Origin: Planoprotostelium fungivorum
Lineage: Eukaryota > Evosea > Variosea > Cavosteliida > Cavosteliaceae
Reading direction: 5' to 3'
DNA: 64,000 bases
Assembly (NCBI GenBank): GCA_003024175.1
Contig: MDYQ01000016.1
Coordinates: 1 to 64,000 of the forward strand
In this document: positions 1 to 11,435 of the stretch, piece after piece
Layout: each line of letters opens with the position of its first letter
Numbering within the stretch: the first letter of the stretch is position 1
Program-made: the position numbers and the translations under genes
Notes under the pieces: model-generated
The model's database searches: none
What the model saw: only the letters and a program-made list of their open reading frames with translations
Told to the model about the DNA's origin: nothing

Positions 1-867
1 GATAACATGACGTACGGATCGTCGGGTGAGGAATCGAGAAGGTCTTCCATCTGTATGATGTCACCATGATGATGGACGATGTGATGTCGATCACGTCGTC
101 GTAATAGTCTCCGGTCGCATTCGCATGGAAAGGTGTAGTGAGAAGTTGTTGGGTGCTGAAGATGTGAGAAGAGATGGAAATAATCATTGCACCTCTGTGA
201 CGTGGGATGGGTTGGGTTCTTGAAGAGCTTCTTCTTTGGAGTGAGCACTTTCTTCGGTGTGATGATGAGACGGTTCGCCAGCAGCTGTGACGACATTGGA
301 CGTGAGATCTTGTGTTTCGAACGCTCACCTTCTTCTGTACACCTTTACTGGGAGTTCCATTCTTTCGATTCTCTTCGTTCGCTGCTTCGTGGTCAATGAC
401 GATGAAGATGGGTGAAGGACGATACCCGATTTGTTTTCCTTCTTCGTGCTGAGAGGAATAGATTTCGTTCCAGCTGCCTTCTTAACTTTCGATCCCGGTG
501 TGATGAGACCAGGTGTCCTCAGTATGGGGCGTAACTGAGTTCCATTAGCATCTCCATATTCATTCGAACGAGAGTTTGGAAGATCGAGATTGCAGAGATA
601 GAAGATGCTGTATCGTAGCGCGACGGGTCGGATTACCTTCTTTGATACATTCCTTGGCGACCTCCTCGGTGACGCCGAGACTCTCGATAATGGAGTGACC
701 TTTGTCGTGACGTTCTTCTTGGAGAGTCCAGACACTCCTCCGATGGAATCAGACAAGGCGAGAGGTGAATCGAGGCACAAATCATCGTCCAACCATGATG
801 TGCTCAGATCATCTCCAAACTCGAGGGGAGAAGGTGAAGAGAGGTCCTCAGGATCAACCAGCACCAT
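1..867 (-). CDS. Unknown basic, Ser/Pro-rich protein (3' part outside window)
   Basis: I do not recognise the family. The frame opens at an ATG at 867 and reads an acidic N-terminus followed by Ser/Arg/Lys-rich low-complexity sequence (SASPRRSPRN, then TPGSKVKKAAGTKSIP). A stop in this frame at about 325 is bypassed by a plausible 44-nt intron (GTGAGCG at 328 down to AG at 285), after which the frame continues as LLANRLIITPKKVLTPKKK and on to the window edge. The TP-K and SP-R motifs would suit CDK-type phosphorylation and a nuclear protein, but that is inference. A second intron within 480-610 is possible because the reading changes character there. Divergent from the PPR gene, sharing a ~200 bp intergenic space. 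Confidence 0.55.
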
Positions 868-1078
868 GGTGTTCGTTTAGATTGAATTTGAATTTTGGCG
901 CCAAAATCAATTCGAAGATATCTCGCGTTCATGTCGCAAAAATTGGACGTGATCGCCCGATGTGATCTTCAAGACCTCATGATAACCCATCTCTCACGAC
1001 GATTCCATTCAAAAGATTATCAGAAATTGATCCGATGCACGACACCTACCTCACATACATCTGTACATCTAATTCGTG

Positions 1079-4000
1079 ATGGTAGAACTCACAGAAGAGA
1101 ACTATCAACGACCATCATCAAATTGGCATCAAAAGTACGTCATTCTTTCCTTTCTAACGATCGTGATTGACAATTCATCTCACCTCCGTTAGCACAGGGA
1201 TAATTCCATCACGGCATACTTACCTCCAGAACATGTCAATCATCTAGAACGTCTCATGAAAGACAAGCGAATCGATCCTGGCCATGTGGCCGAGTATCTC
1301 AAAAAGATGTCCGCGTCTGGGGTTCCATTAGACACTGCAGTCTATAACAACATCATCCGTCACTATTTTCTCGAAGGAGACGGGCCTCGAATGCAAAGGG
1401 TGTACTCTCTTATGAGAGCCAATGGACACCAGCCAAACGCGAACACGTACACATTCTTCATCCAATATTTCTTCTCCCAAGACGATTACGAGAAGGCGGA
1501 AAAGTGAGATGCAACATTGAAGACGATCATCAACTCGTCTTTTCTCAACGACACACAGATGGTTGGGAGACATGGAGAGAGCGGGTTACTATGTGAGAGG
1601 AAAAAGATGAGATGTGATGGATCTGACCATCTGATCAGCTCGGCATGGGAGCGATCATCACTGGTCTGAGATATTTCGCGAGACACGGAAAAATCAAAGA
1701 AGCAGAGAATTATCTATCCAAAATTGAACAGCCCGACAATGAAGTGAGTGTGCACACGTAAACCTTACATCCTATCCGCTGCGAAAACAAAACCCATTCA
1801 CACGAATTCCAATCTATCTCTCTCCACAATTTCTCGTCTACGAATTGTCTTCCACTCTCTCCTCACTCCCTTCAGACGTTCAAAAACATTTTGGCCGACT
1901 CAAGACCGGAAGACATTCCACACTGGGTCAGCCTGATGGAGAGATACGGTCTATATCCTGACATCGCCATCGTCAATAGCATATTACAGAACGATAAGTC
2001 GCCCAGTACCATCAGGTGAGTGGTGACGTGAAGTCATCACTGAAGGGAAAAGAGTTGTGTCGGATCTGTTTCAGAGGTACAGACTCAAGTGGGACGCTGT
2101 GACCCTGAGACACATGATGGGTGATCGTCATCATCATCATCATCTACGATCTCCACCATCACAACATCGTCACTTTGTTTCACCATCTGATCATGAAACT
2201 CATCGTCACCCCCACGATCAACATGATCTCCATCATCATCATGCTAATCGTGGTGATCGTGATGCTGATCGATCGACAGAACGATCCGTCGAAGTCGATG
2301 GTGACTTTCAAGTTCTGTGGAAAATCGGACAAGAACAAGGTAATCGCCCACACTCTCTCATTTTGAACCATCTCAGGCATCCTCGATGGTGAATGCTACC
2401 TCCTCCGTCTACAACTTGCCACATCGAAAGGTGATGAAGAAGAGATCCGCAGATGCATAGAAGAGCAGAGGAGAGACGAATGGGCTCAGTTCAGGTCATT
2501 TGATGTAGCTGTGATGGACTTTTACGCAGAGAAGAACGATTTCGAGAGGGTGAGACACACAAGTCATGTCATGATGACCGACCGTGACAGTTTCACGATG
2601 TCGTACGTAACAGTTCTTTGGTCCGGGGAGGGAATCGTAAATTCGATTCGGAGCCGGTGAAGAAAATTCTCGGAAAACTCGAGTCCAGCGCAGATTGTCT
2701 CACATTGTTCCGAACTAGAGCAAAGGTGAAAATGATAATACAACACGTTATATTTATTTTATTTTATTATGACGTGTGATGACGTCATCAGATTGCGGCA
2801 CCTTGGCAACAGCCTGCCTTGTTCGATCTATTTATAGAATGCATGATCCGGCTGAACGACAAGGAGGGGGTGATCGAGGTGACTAAACCCTAAATCCACG
2901 TACGATGCTCACCCTCACGAGATCCTACGACACATGAAGAGCTTGGGAGAGAAAGATCAGAATGCCCTCTCACTGGCCTGTGGATATTTTGCAAGCACCA
3001 ACGATGAAAAGGCTGTGGATGAAGCGATGAAGGACGTCAACGGTGAGGATTTATTTCATTCTATATCATTTTATTCTATATTATTCCATTATGTATTATT
3101 CCATTCGATTTCACTTCACTCCATATCATTTCATTCTACATCATTTCACTCTACATCATTTCACTCTACATCACTCATTCTATATCATTCCACTCTACAT
3201 CATTCCACATTCAACCTGACTCCTTCTTAGAAGAGCACTTGAACTCTTGTCTGTTCGTCAGTGCCAAGGGTTACTGTAAGGCAAAGAACCACAAGGCAGC
3301 CGTTCGGATGATCGATCAAATTACCGATCAAACCATCAAGAAGAGATCACTCGATGCCCTCCTCACAGCTTTCTCTGGAGACGAAGTGAGGGTGAAACGT
3401 GGCGAGTTGTAGATTGACAGACACAGGTGATCACGGGTGAGATGATGAGCATCTACAAGAGATACTCTCTGAAAGAGACGGGTGAGGTGGTGCGTGGCAC
3501 GTTGTAGATTGACAGAACGATAGTGAATCCGATGATCAGACATCACGCGAACGAGAACAACCGCCAAAAAATGAATTATTACATCACTCGTGTGAGTAGA
3601 CATTGGAGATGTTGTCATGATGGGCATCAACATCATCAACATCATCAACAACATCAACATCATCAACATCATCAACAACATCAACAACAACATCATCAAC
3701 ATCATCATCAACAACAACATCATCAACATCATCATCAACATCATCATCAACATCAACATCATCAACATCATCAACAACATCAACAACATCAACATCATCA
3801 ACAACATCAACATCATCAACATCATCAACAACATCAACAACATCAACATCATCAACAACATCAACATCATCAACATCATCAACATCATCAACATCAACAT
3901 CAACATCAACATCAACAACATCAACAACAACATCAACAACATCATGACACCCATCAGGCACGACACCGCAACATCCACATCGAACCTCACTCCTACACTT

Positions 4001-4642
4001 GCATTGCCGCCTTCCACCTCCGTGCCGCCTCTCACCCTGTCTCCAAAGACAATCCCTGGTACGGTGACATCACTCCACAGGAAGACGAAGCCATGGCCCT
4101 CTTGTGGGCCGAACGAGCCCTGAACCGCTGGGGCTCCATCGAAGGGAATCTATTGAAACTGTTTGCCTCTCACCACTGGATCGCACCCGTACCCGTCAAC
4201 GGTGAGCGATGACCCGACGATCGTCATGATGACGATGAAGACAGAGTTGAAGAACATCATGAGCTGGAAACACAGACAGAAGGAAGTTGTACAGGCTGCC
4301 TTTGAAGAGGCGTGTCAGAAGGGACAGGCAGAGGTAGTCGGGTTACTGTTGAAAGACGTGCTGGTCACCCCCACCATAGATGATGGACGAGTGCTGAAGG
4401 GTCTATTGGTAGAGACGACGGACGAGAAAGAGAGGACGAGAAGGGCGAACGTCTTAAAAGTTCTCATGCAAAATTCGAGATCGGCCAAGTTCCTGGCAAG
4501 AGAGTCGAAACGATCATCAGACGAACATGTAGAGCTCGAAGATGAGAGAGCCTCAGAGAGAGAAAACGAGAAAGAAACGAAAGAGACAGACGAACAAGAT
4601 GCAAAGAAGAAACACGAACCAGATGCAAAGAAAGAGAGATAA
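1079..4642 (+). CDS. Pentatricopeptide-repeat (PPR) protein, many short introns
   Basis: Helical-repeat protein of the PPR type, presumably binding organellar RNA. Repeats are read from the joined exons: VPLDTAVYNNIIRHYFLEGD, QPNANTYTFFIQYFF, LGMGAIITGLRYFARHGK, and PDIAIVNSILQNDKS, each with the A/B helix pattern. Intron 1 is 1135-1197 (GTACGT...CACAG) and restores the frame HQK/DNSITAY. The ATG at 1079 is in frame with the repeats; an upstream ATG at 931 is out of frame, so a further 5' exon carrying a targeting peptide cannot be excluded. Intron 3042-3229 is a degenerate tandem repeat and intron 3591-3956 is a giant CAT/CAA repeat. The last exon (about 4245-4642) ends in a charged tail rich in Glu/Lys/Asp. 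PPR assignment is firm; target RNA and exact 5' end are unknown. Confidence 0.75.
3042..3229 (+). repeat. Degenerate tandem repeat filling a PPR-gene intron
   Basis: The intron is made of imperfect 14-16 bp units close to TCTACATCATTTCAC, with several near-identical copies between 3125 and 3190. It begins GTGAGG and ends TTCTTAG. Confidence 0.8.
3625..3947 (+). repeat. (CAT)n/(CAA)n trinucleotide array inside an intron
   Basis: About 320 bp composed almost only of CAT and CAA triplets, inside the intron 3591-3956 of the PPR gene. Because all units are triplets, every frame stays open (poly-His/Gln on one strand, Met/Leu or Asp/Val on the other). Those frames are artefacts of the repeat, since the flanking PPR frame is restored by removing the intron. 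Confidence 0.9.
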
Positions 4643-4734
4643 AGATGAGAGGAAGACAGAGAGTTTGAATGGGCGCGACTTCACAAGAGAAGCGCTTTCT
4701 ATTGATCGTTTCGCCCGCCGTGCATCTCATCTTC

Positions 4735-5589
4735 TTAGAGGGTCAAGGATCTTCGGAGGAAAGCCATCGAGCTCGTCTTCAATGCGGGGTGTGACTTCAT
4801 CTCTTTGACGGTGATCCTCTTGGATGGATCGCTCTCCATCATTCTCGAGAGGAGGTTGGTCATGTCTTGTGATACCTTGGGTCCATCCGATGGAAAGTGG
4901 GGTCTGGGGTGGATGCCGGTGACTTCGATGGTCTTCTGTTCGTCGGCGTCGAAGCTGAAGGGAAAGACACCGTAGAGGAGGGAGAACATGGTGACGCCGA
5001 GGGCCCATACGTCTGTGGCCTGAGATGAGAAATTCTTCTTGGCCAGGAGAAGCTCGGGGGCGGCGTACTCTCTAGAACCGGCAAAGTCTGAGCATGCATC
5101 GCTGTGGCCGGTGTACTGGTGGCACAGACCAAAGTCGATGAAGTGGGTGGAGGGCTTGCTTCCGGTACCGACCATGATGTTCTCGAGTTTGATGTCCTTG
5201 TGTGAGATTCCTCTCTTGTGGATCTCGGTGAGGGTTCGAACCAATTGGGTGAGGATGTGCTTTACGGTTCTCTCTGGTACTCCCTTGTAATCGGTCTGTG
5301 TCAACTTTTGAAAGAGATCGCAGCCGTCGATGAGATCGCTGACGAGCCAGTATGAGTTGGGTGTCTCAAAGTGGTGATGGAACTGAGGAACTCCTTTGAT
5401 GCCATTGAGGAGATGACCGGCTGTAATTTCAGATGCAACTCTGTGTTGCTCTACGCTCTTGGAGATCTTCTTCAAGATGACTTTCTTGCCCGATGGCGAT
5501 TGTCTTCCGGAAATGATCTCTCCGTATGCACCCTTGTTGATGTGGTGGAGGTCAACATATGTGAATCCTGGTCCTTGAATGGTAGACAT
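4735..5589 (-). CDS. Ser/Thr protein kinase, single exon
   Basis: A complete ~284-residue kinase domain with little else. Visible motifs: glycine loop INKGAYGEI (~18-26), VAIK-type lysine in VILKKI (~37-42), catalytic loop HKDIKLEN (~135-142; the usual HRD is HKD, with the catalytic Asp kept), DFGLC (DFG, ~156-160), activation-segment end AAPE (~180), then DVWALGVTMFSLLYG. It resembles CAMK/SNF1-like kinases, but a subfamily cannot be fixed by eye. ATG at 5589. It has no introns, unlike nearly all neighbours, suggesting retroposition or an old intronless lineage. It converges on the PPR gene, whose stop lies 92 bp away. Confidence 0.9.
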   Translation of the reverse strand: MSTIQGPGFTYVDLHHINKGAYGEIISGRQSPSGKKVILKKISKSVEQHRVASEITAGHLLNGIKGVPQFHHHFETPNSYWLVSDLIDGCDLFQKLTQTDYKGVPERTVKHILTQLVRTLTEIHKRGISHKDIKLENIMVGTGSKPSTHFIDFGLCHQYTGHSDACSDFAGSREYAAPELLLAKKNFSSQATDVWALGVTMFSLLYGVFPFSFDADEQKTIEVTGIHPRPHFPSDGPKVSQDMTNLLSRMMESDPSKRITVKEMKSHPALKTSSMAFLRRSLTL

Positions 5590-5663
5590 TCTCTGCTATT
5601 TCGCTCTGTTCGCTTGTGTGTCTTGCACTTTATGCCTCCTGGCCGAGCCAATCTCTTCTCTTG

Positions 5664-5970
5664 TTAACCTTTTGTAGGAAGCCCGGTCGTCAAGGCAGTA
5701 AACACATTCGCGGTGTACGACCACACTTGGGGAAACTTAAGAATCACCTTTTCCTCTTCCTTAGGAAGAAAATACCTGTTCCTCAATCTCTGTCCCCAGC
5801 CGACTGTCATCGTTTTCAGAGATAAAACGAATTCTTTCATCCAAAAACGATGAATGGGCCTTGGGTTCATCATTCTCCCTGCAATGTGGATCACACAGAT
5901 GGAAGAGTTCAGTGTGTCCCTCTACCATCTCTTCATCATTCACATACAGAACCGTACCTCTCTCATCCAT
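5664..5970 (-). CDS. Small unknown protein, two exons (88 aa)
   Basis: Not recognised. Exon 1 (5970-5776) starts at an ATG and reads an acidic peptide containing HLCDPHCREND and FLDERIRFISENDD. A 40-nt intron (5775-5736, GTATTT...TTAAG) joins it in phase to exon 2 (5735-5664), ending ALTTGLPTKG-stop. Without the splice both exons meet stops early, which supports the model, but no homology backs it. The Cys/His cluster is too small to call a zinc site. It lies just upstream of the kinase on the same strand, only 74 bp apart. Confidence 0.4.
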
Positions 5971-6982
5971 ATCGTACCGAATCTAGCATGCTCATAAGGT
6001 GATGTCATACGATCTCCTTTTCCCCCATTCGTTCAGATGTTCTCGACTCTGTTTACGAGGGTGGAAGCCGTTGCCAACGTTGAGGGTCCATTTCTGAGGA
6101 ACCTGCGGCCGCCCAAGAAGGAAAACGACCCCGTGTGCTGCTCGAAATAGCACATTGGGCGCAAGTGAATGGAAGTACGTGTAAAACGTGTGATGGCAAC
6201 TGGAAGTGTTAATCGTCAGTTGTTCCTGAGTGAGTGCATTCTTGAGAGGTCGAGCAGGAAAGGGTGAAGAAGAAGGAGAACGCGTGTGGCGGGAGATACC
6301 ATGGATATCGTGACAACGGATATTATTGGAAGGATGGGATCTATTCTGAAGAATTGGATCTAATTAATAGTGAACGGAATTTTGGAAGAGGGTAGGATGA
6401 TCACTGTGTCCACGAGATCGTGTTGGAAAAGGAGAGGTCTTTGAAGAGCCGTCGTTGTGTTGCGTTCGTAGTGACCACGACGTCATCTACTCTTCAACGA
6501 TTGACCCGATGCGTTCGTGATATCCAAGTCGATGACTCTCACGACCAGCAACATCAGCTGATCAGCCTACCGGCCAATTCGATTCACCTCGTGAAGCACA
6601 CATTTGAGGATGGACATACTGTTTGGCGAACACAAGACAATGTCTCATCACATCTTATCCTCTGTGGATGCACTAGCACAGATGAAGACTTCATTCCCAT
6701 GCACGTCGTCTCAGATATAAACTCAGTCCCTGTGGTTTTGTAGTTTGTCATTTGTTGTTTGGGTCTTCAGTTGATCCCGTCGGTGGGTCGACATTGTCTC
6801 TGCCAACATGTTGGAGGTTACAGTACAACTTACAGACTTTCATTTTCATTCACCGACGCGGCAATCATTTCCGCCTGCGGAGACACAAAGAGGTGAGCAC
6901 CGGCAATGCATATTGTCTGTCGTATCGTTGGAGATCGTATCATTCGACCTATCTCTCACGTTTCACGTAGATCGCCTACATA
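5971..6982. other. Intergenic, possible short exons only
   Basis: No recognisable gene. A 37-codon frame opens at an ATG at 6037 (MFSTLFTRVEAVANVEGPF), and a 107-residue plus-strand frame at 6420-6743 has no family resemblance. The stretch probably holds the promoter and leader of the aminotransferase gene. Confidence 0.4.
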
Positions 6983-8865
6983 ATGTCCATGAACGTAATG
7001 AGAACCGCTACCACCTCTCTCAAGAGGATGAGCGCCAGTCGTCCACAGGTATGTCGGTTCACTCTCATCACTCGAACATGCATCCATATCGTCCGTCGAC
7101 CGACATTAATCGTCCAAGATTCGAACTGTGACTTCTGGTCCTTGGGGTAAAGTAACCAAGGGTCCAGAGGATCCCATCTTGGGAGTCAGCGTTGCCTTCC
7201 AGAAGGATACCGACCCAAAGAAAATCAACTTGGGAGTTGGCGCTTACCGTGACGACAACGGAAAGCCATTCATCCTCGAGTCCGTGAAGAAGGTACGTCC
7301 ATTCGATCCCAACGGTCGACCATGTTATTACACGTCATACACGATTTCGAGATCGTAGAAGAAGACACATTCCATCGACTCGTTCTGCGTTCTCATGTTT
7401 ACACAGGCCGAAGAGAAGATCAATGCCTCCAAGCCCGATCACGAGTACGGACCCATCGGAGGACCCCCAGCTTTCAACAAGGCCGTACAAGAGCTCGTCT
7501 TTGGCAAAAACTCTTCCATCATCACCGAGAAGAGAGTGAGCTCCTCGAATCTCTCAACTCCCATCCATTTCTCCTCCTCCATCATCGACACCATCCACCA
7601 TCCCATCCATTCGACTTCCCCCAATCCCATCTCATCTCCATCTCATCTCCATCTCATCTCCATCTGATGTCCATCAGGCCGTGACTGTCCAAGCTCTCTC
7701 CGGTACCGGATCCCTGAGAGTAGGAGGAGACTTCATGAAGAAGTGGATCAACGTCCCAACCGAATCTGCCGGTGCCATCTACCTCCCCGACCCCACATGG
7801 GGCAATCACATCCCCCTCTTCGAGAACGCTGGGTTCGAAACGAAGAAGTACAGATACTACGACCCGAAGACTTGCGGTCTCGATTTCTCCGCCATGCGTG
7901 ACGACATCCACAAGTGAGTTCATCATCATCGCATCACGATCATCATCACGATCACCATCATCTCATCCTCATCTCTTCGTAACGATCGAGGTGGTTGACG
8001 TCTGACGTAGGGCACCCAACGGTTCCATCTTCTTATTCCACGCCTGCGCTCACAACCCTACCGGAGTCGACCCCAACGCCCAGCAATGGAAGGAGATTTC
8101 TCAAGTGTGCAAGGAGAAGGGACACTTTGCCTTCTTCGATCTCGCCTACCAAGGTTTCGCCTCGGGCGACCCAGTCAAAGACGTCCAAGCCGTCCACACC
8201 TTCATCGAGGTGAGCCCAAACATTCGTGCCCCCCCACCCCACCGTCCCAAACGTTCGTGCCCTGACCCCCTCAGGACGGTCACCAAGTCGGTATCGCCTC
8301 TTCCTTTGCGAAGAATTTCGGCCTCTATGGAGAGCGTGTTGGTGCCCTCACCTTTGTCACCGCAGACGCGAACCAGGCGGACAACGTCGAGTCTCAACTC
8401 AAAATTTTAATCCGCCCGATGTACTCGAACCCTCCCGTGTATGGCGCCCGCATTGTTACGACCATCTTGAACGACAGCGGTCTGAACGATTTGTGGAGGT
8501 CAGAGGTCAAGGGAATGGCGGACAGAATCATCACCATGAGGGAGTCTCTCGTGAAGGTGAGGATGAAGGTTTAGTGAGATAGGGATTAAGGTTTAACGGG
8601 GGTAGAACTTGAAGGGCAACGGATCGACGAGAGAGTGGAAGCACGTGACGGACCAGATCGGAATGTTCTGCTACTCTGGCCTCACCCCCCAGCAGGTTTG
8701 ACCGTCTACAACGTTGTAGAGAGTGAAACGAGACAGGTCGACCGCCTGACCAACGAGTTCCACATCTATCTGACTCGCAACGGAAGGATCTCTATGGCGG
8801 GTGTCACGTCGAAGAACGTGGAGTACCTTGCCTCTTCCATCCACGCCGTGACCAAGGGACAATAA
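6983..8865 (+). CDS. GOT2: Mitochondrial aspartate aminotransferase, 8 exons
   Basis: PLP enzyme interconverting aspartate/2-oxoglutarate and oxaloacetate/glutamate (malate-aspartate shuttle). Exons: 6983-7048, 7119-7292, 7407-7535, 7678-7913, 8011-8209, 8275-8556, 8606-8695, 8737-8865; together 434 codons plus stop, the normal length. Exon 1 encodes [20 protein letters not shown], an Arg/Ser/Thr-rich presequence without acids, hence a mitochondrial location. Family blocks: PDDPILG-like [53 protein letters not shown], and the PLP-lysine block [16 protein letters not shown]. The C-terminus is [19 protein letters not shown]. Intron 7 (41 nt) carries the palindrome TCTACAACGTTGTAGA. Very high certainty for function; the symbol assumes orthology with the mitochondrial isozyme. 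Confidence 0.96.
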
Positions 8866-8881
8866 ACGTTGTAATGTGAGG

Positions 8882-8947
8882 GTGGGGGCACGAATGTTTG
8901 GGGCGGGTGGCACGAATGTTTGGGGCGGGTGGCACGAATGTTTGTGA
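8882..8947 (+). repeat. 22-bp tandem repeat in the aminotransferase 3' region
   Basis: Three head-to-tail units of CACGAATGTTTGGGGCGGGT plus GG (the last diverged), just after the stop codon. Inverted, related copies (AACATTCGTGCC, AACGTTCGTGCC) lie at 8218-8262 in intron 5 of the same gene. Confidence 0.8.
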
Positions 8948-9144
8948 CGGTGGTGTGGATATTTCGCGTTGGGTCGTGAAGATGGAAGCATGTTGATGAT
9001 GTTGATGATGATGATCGTGGAAAGAAGAGAAGGATTCCCGTGTTGGGTCGAATATGTAAAGACGACCATCATGATGTTGTCGATGTGATCGAAAGCGGAA
9101 AAGAAGAATAAAACATATTTTCGTTTCGATACAAAATACACAAT

Positions 9145-10346
9145 CTATTCTCTTCTCTGTGACCCCGTCTGTCTCAGGGCCTCCACAATGTTCTCTTCTA
9201 GCTCCATCGCCACCTTCTCCCATTGCAGATCTAGGAAACCGTTGTGTCCAACACCATCGACGACGACAGCCTCTTGACCGTATGTCTGTGCTGCGAGGTC
9301 CCAGATCTCTTTCGTGATGATCTTGTCTTCAGTGGCGCCCATCACGATGATCTTGTTTCGAAGAGGAGAGTTTGAGTCGGTTCCCAGTTTCTGTGCCGCT
9401 CTAGGTCCAGCATAGAAGACGGGTTGGAATGTGAGGTCGATCATGAATGCCAGACTCTCATCTTCTTCCAGACGTGCCTGTCTCGTTGTGAGTCTACGCT
9501 CTGTGGATGTCATCGTGAGGAAATCACCTGGCATGCATCGACAATGGGCTGTGGCGTCTTCTCTGTGAAAAAACCGTCGCGGACCAACTCTGGACCGTCG
9601 AATACACACTTGGGGCGGATGCGAAAGAATGCATTGATGAAAGCCCAAGGATGGAGGTTCCACCAGTTTCTCATCCAGGTGACCTGCGGTGAGACCGGTG
9701 AAAAAGCAAAGAGGGTGACGAGGCATGCGGGGAGAATGCAGGCGGGTGTGTTCCACAGGGTGGGGTGGGAGTGATATGATACAAATCGTTGAACTGATGA
9801 AAGGGTCAATGAGAGCTTGGAGATGATTGCATTGGACTCACCGACTGCCCCTCCAACTGAGTGACCCACGAGAATGTATGGTCGTACCGTCTGAACTTTT
9901 TCTCCATCAATGTCCTTCTCCTCTCCAAATAAATGTCGAACGGCAACCTCTACGTCGTATGCGAGGTGTCCGATGTGTGTGGCCGCAGCCCAGTTGCTTT
10001 TGAAACTCGTTCCATGATTTCTCAGACTGATGGCGTACGTGTCTATGCCTCGGCTCTGATAGTATTGTTGTAATAGACCGAAGCACCAAGCTCCATGGAA
10101 GGCACCATGTACGAATAAGATGGGCTTCTTAAGAGGTGATGTGTTGCTGTGGTGGGTCGGTCGTGCGGGGTAGTGGATGCATTCTAATGTGGCTTCCTCT
10201 GAATATGGGTGGGGGATCCGGATGATCTCCACACTGGCGTCGTATGCATCGGTGAAGCATGCATGTTTGATCAACTTCTCTACCTCCTCCGGCAGTATCT
10301 GCTCTTCTGTCGTGACTTCCTCCACCATTGTCTGCGAGTATCCCAT
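9145..10346 (-). CDS. Alpha/beta hydrolase, 3 exons (367 aa)
   Basis: Serine hydrolase of the alpha/beta fold; substrate unknown. Exons 10346-9842, 9793-9528 and 9477-9145, with introns of 48 and 50 nt; the sum is 368 codons. Visible: oxyanion-region motif FVHGAFHGAWCFG (~100-112), RNHGTS, nucleophile elbow GHSVGGAV (Ser ~165), a cap region rich in Trp/Pro, and catalytic His in VVVDGVGHNGFLD near the C-terminus, with ATEDKI supplying a likely acid. The start is the ATG at 10346; upstream codons in frame have only a GTG. It resembles broad esterase/lipase-like hydrolases. Converges with the aminotransferase gene over a 280-bp spacer holding a tandem repeat. Confidence 0.88.
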
Positions 10347-11034
10347 CTCAGTGTTGTGTTGTTGTCTAACTTTAATCTCTATCTCTGTCACTCTTCCTAA
10401 ATGAAGAGTTCGTCGTTTCCGTCGTGCGTGCGTGTGTTGTTCTCTGTCTCTCTCGGGCTTTAGGACATGTGCTGATGGTGACTGACCTCATAATTCCGAG
10501 CCCAACCCGTCGAAAACCCGAAAATTGATGCGGAGTCAGCCTTCACACTCTCAACTCCGCCTTCAACTTCTCATCATTTTGATATAGAGGCTCTCTATTC
10601 TATACCCTTTCGTCGTCGGACTTCCGAACGAGAGACGGAAGGTGAGGCCGTCGTACGCCGAGGGCCGAGCTGGTGGGTCTTCCATTGTTTCCAGGACGGC
10701 GATGAGATTTCAAAGTGAATGAGTTCTACTGTGTGACAGCGACATCATCATCGCATGAGGGTGGTGGGGGTAGAGGCTGAACGTTGTGGAAGGGAGGGAA
10801 GGGTTAAGAGGTCGGGCCTGTTGGCTCGTGAGGCGTCGTGTGAGCTGTACAAGTGTGGGCGTCGCTGAGAACTCGCTGATAATTCGACCGCCTATCCAAT
10901 CAATCCAGGCTTGACGTTACACCCCTCAGATCTGTTTACAAAAGATCTACCGCATCTGCTGATAATCTGTTTTGAAATCGTCGCAAATGAAAATAAGCAG
11001 CATTGCATAGAGATTTCGTATAGATGTAGACTTA
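10347..11034. other. Intergenic, nothing recognised
   Basis: About 690 bp upstream of the hydrolase with no convincing coding frame; presumably promoter sequence. Confidence 0.5.
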
Positions 11035-11331
11035 TTGATAGGTCGATCGAATGAATATTGTTTATCACGACGCCTCTTCGCAGATCGACATCTGCTTATG
11101 CTGTACGCCTTTTCGGTATTCATCAGGAAACGATCGAAGAGCAAGACACAACATCACGGAGAGATGCAGGACAGGCTGAAGGAGCGAAGCACGAAGGACA
11201 ATGGAAGGCAGCTGAAGGTGGCAAGACCTTTCAGCTTCACGGCCGGAATGACGCCTCAAGAGAAGATGAAAGTTCTGTTTGGAGGACATGCGGCGAGCCA
11301 GCAACTATCGGCAACAACGAGAGAGGAATGA
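11035..11331 (+). CDS. Possible small basic protein, unknown
   Basis: A frame of up to 98 residues with no family I recognise. Its C-terminal half (ARPFSFTAGMTPQEKMKVLFGG) looks protein-like, while the overlapping alternative frame does not. The upstream part may be non-coding or a separate exon. A stop follows at 11331, then an imperfect inverted repeat (CACATGTGATCACACATGTG, 11392-11411) lies between this and the convergent gene. Confidence 0.3.
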   Translation: MIGRSNEYCLSRRLFADRHLLMLYAFSVFIRKRSKSKTQHHGEMQDRLKERSTKDNGRQLKVARPFSFTAGMTPQEKMKVLFGGHAASQQLSATTREE

Positions 11332-11435
11332 GGAACAAATCTGTATTTTGTACATAAAGTTGCATCGATATGAATGAAACGTGTCCGAAATCACATGTGA
11401 TCACACATGTGTCGTAGGGTCAAATAGAGACCAGA

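Noticed and set aside
3328-4212. Long open frames rich in Met/Leu, Asp/Val, His/Gln or Ile/Asn on both strands
   Set aside because: They arise from the CAT/CAA triplet array within an intron; the PPR frame resumes after its removal.
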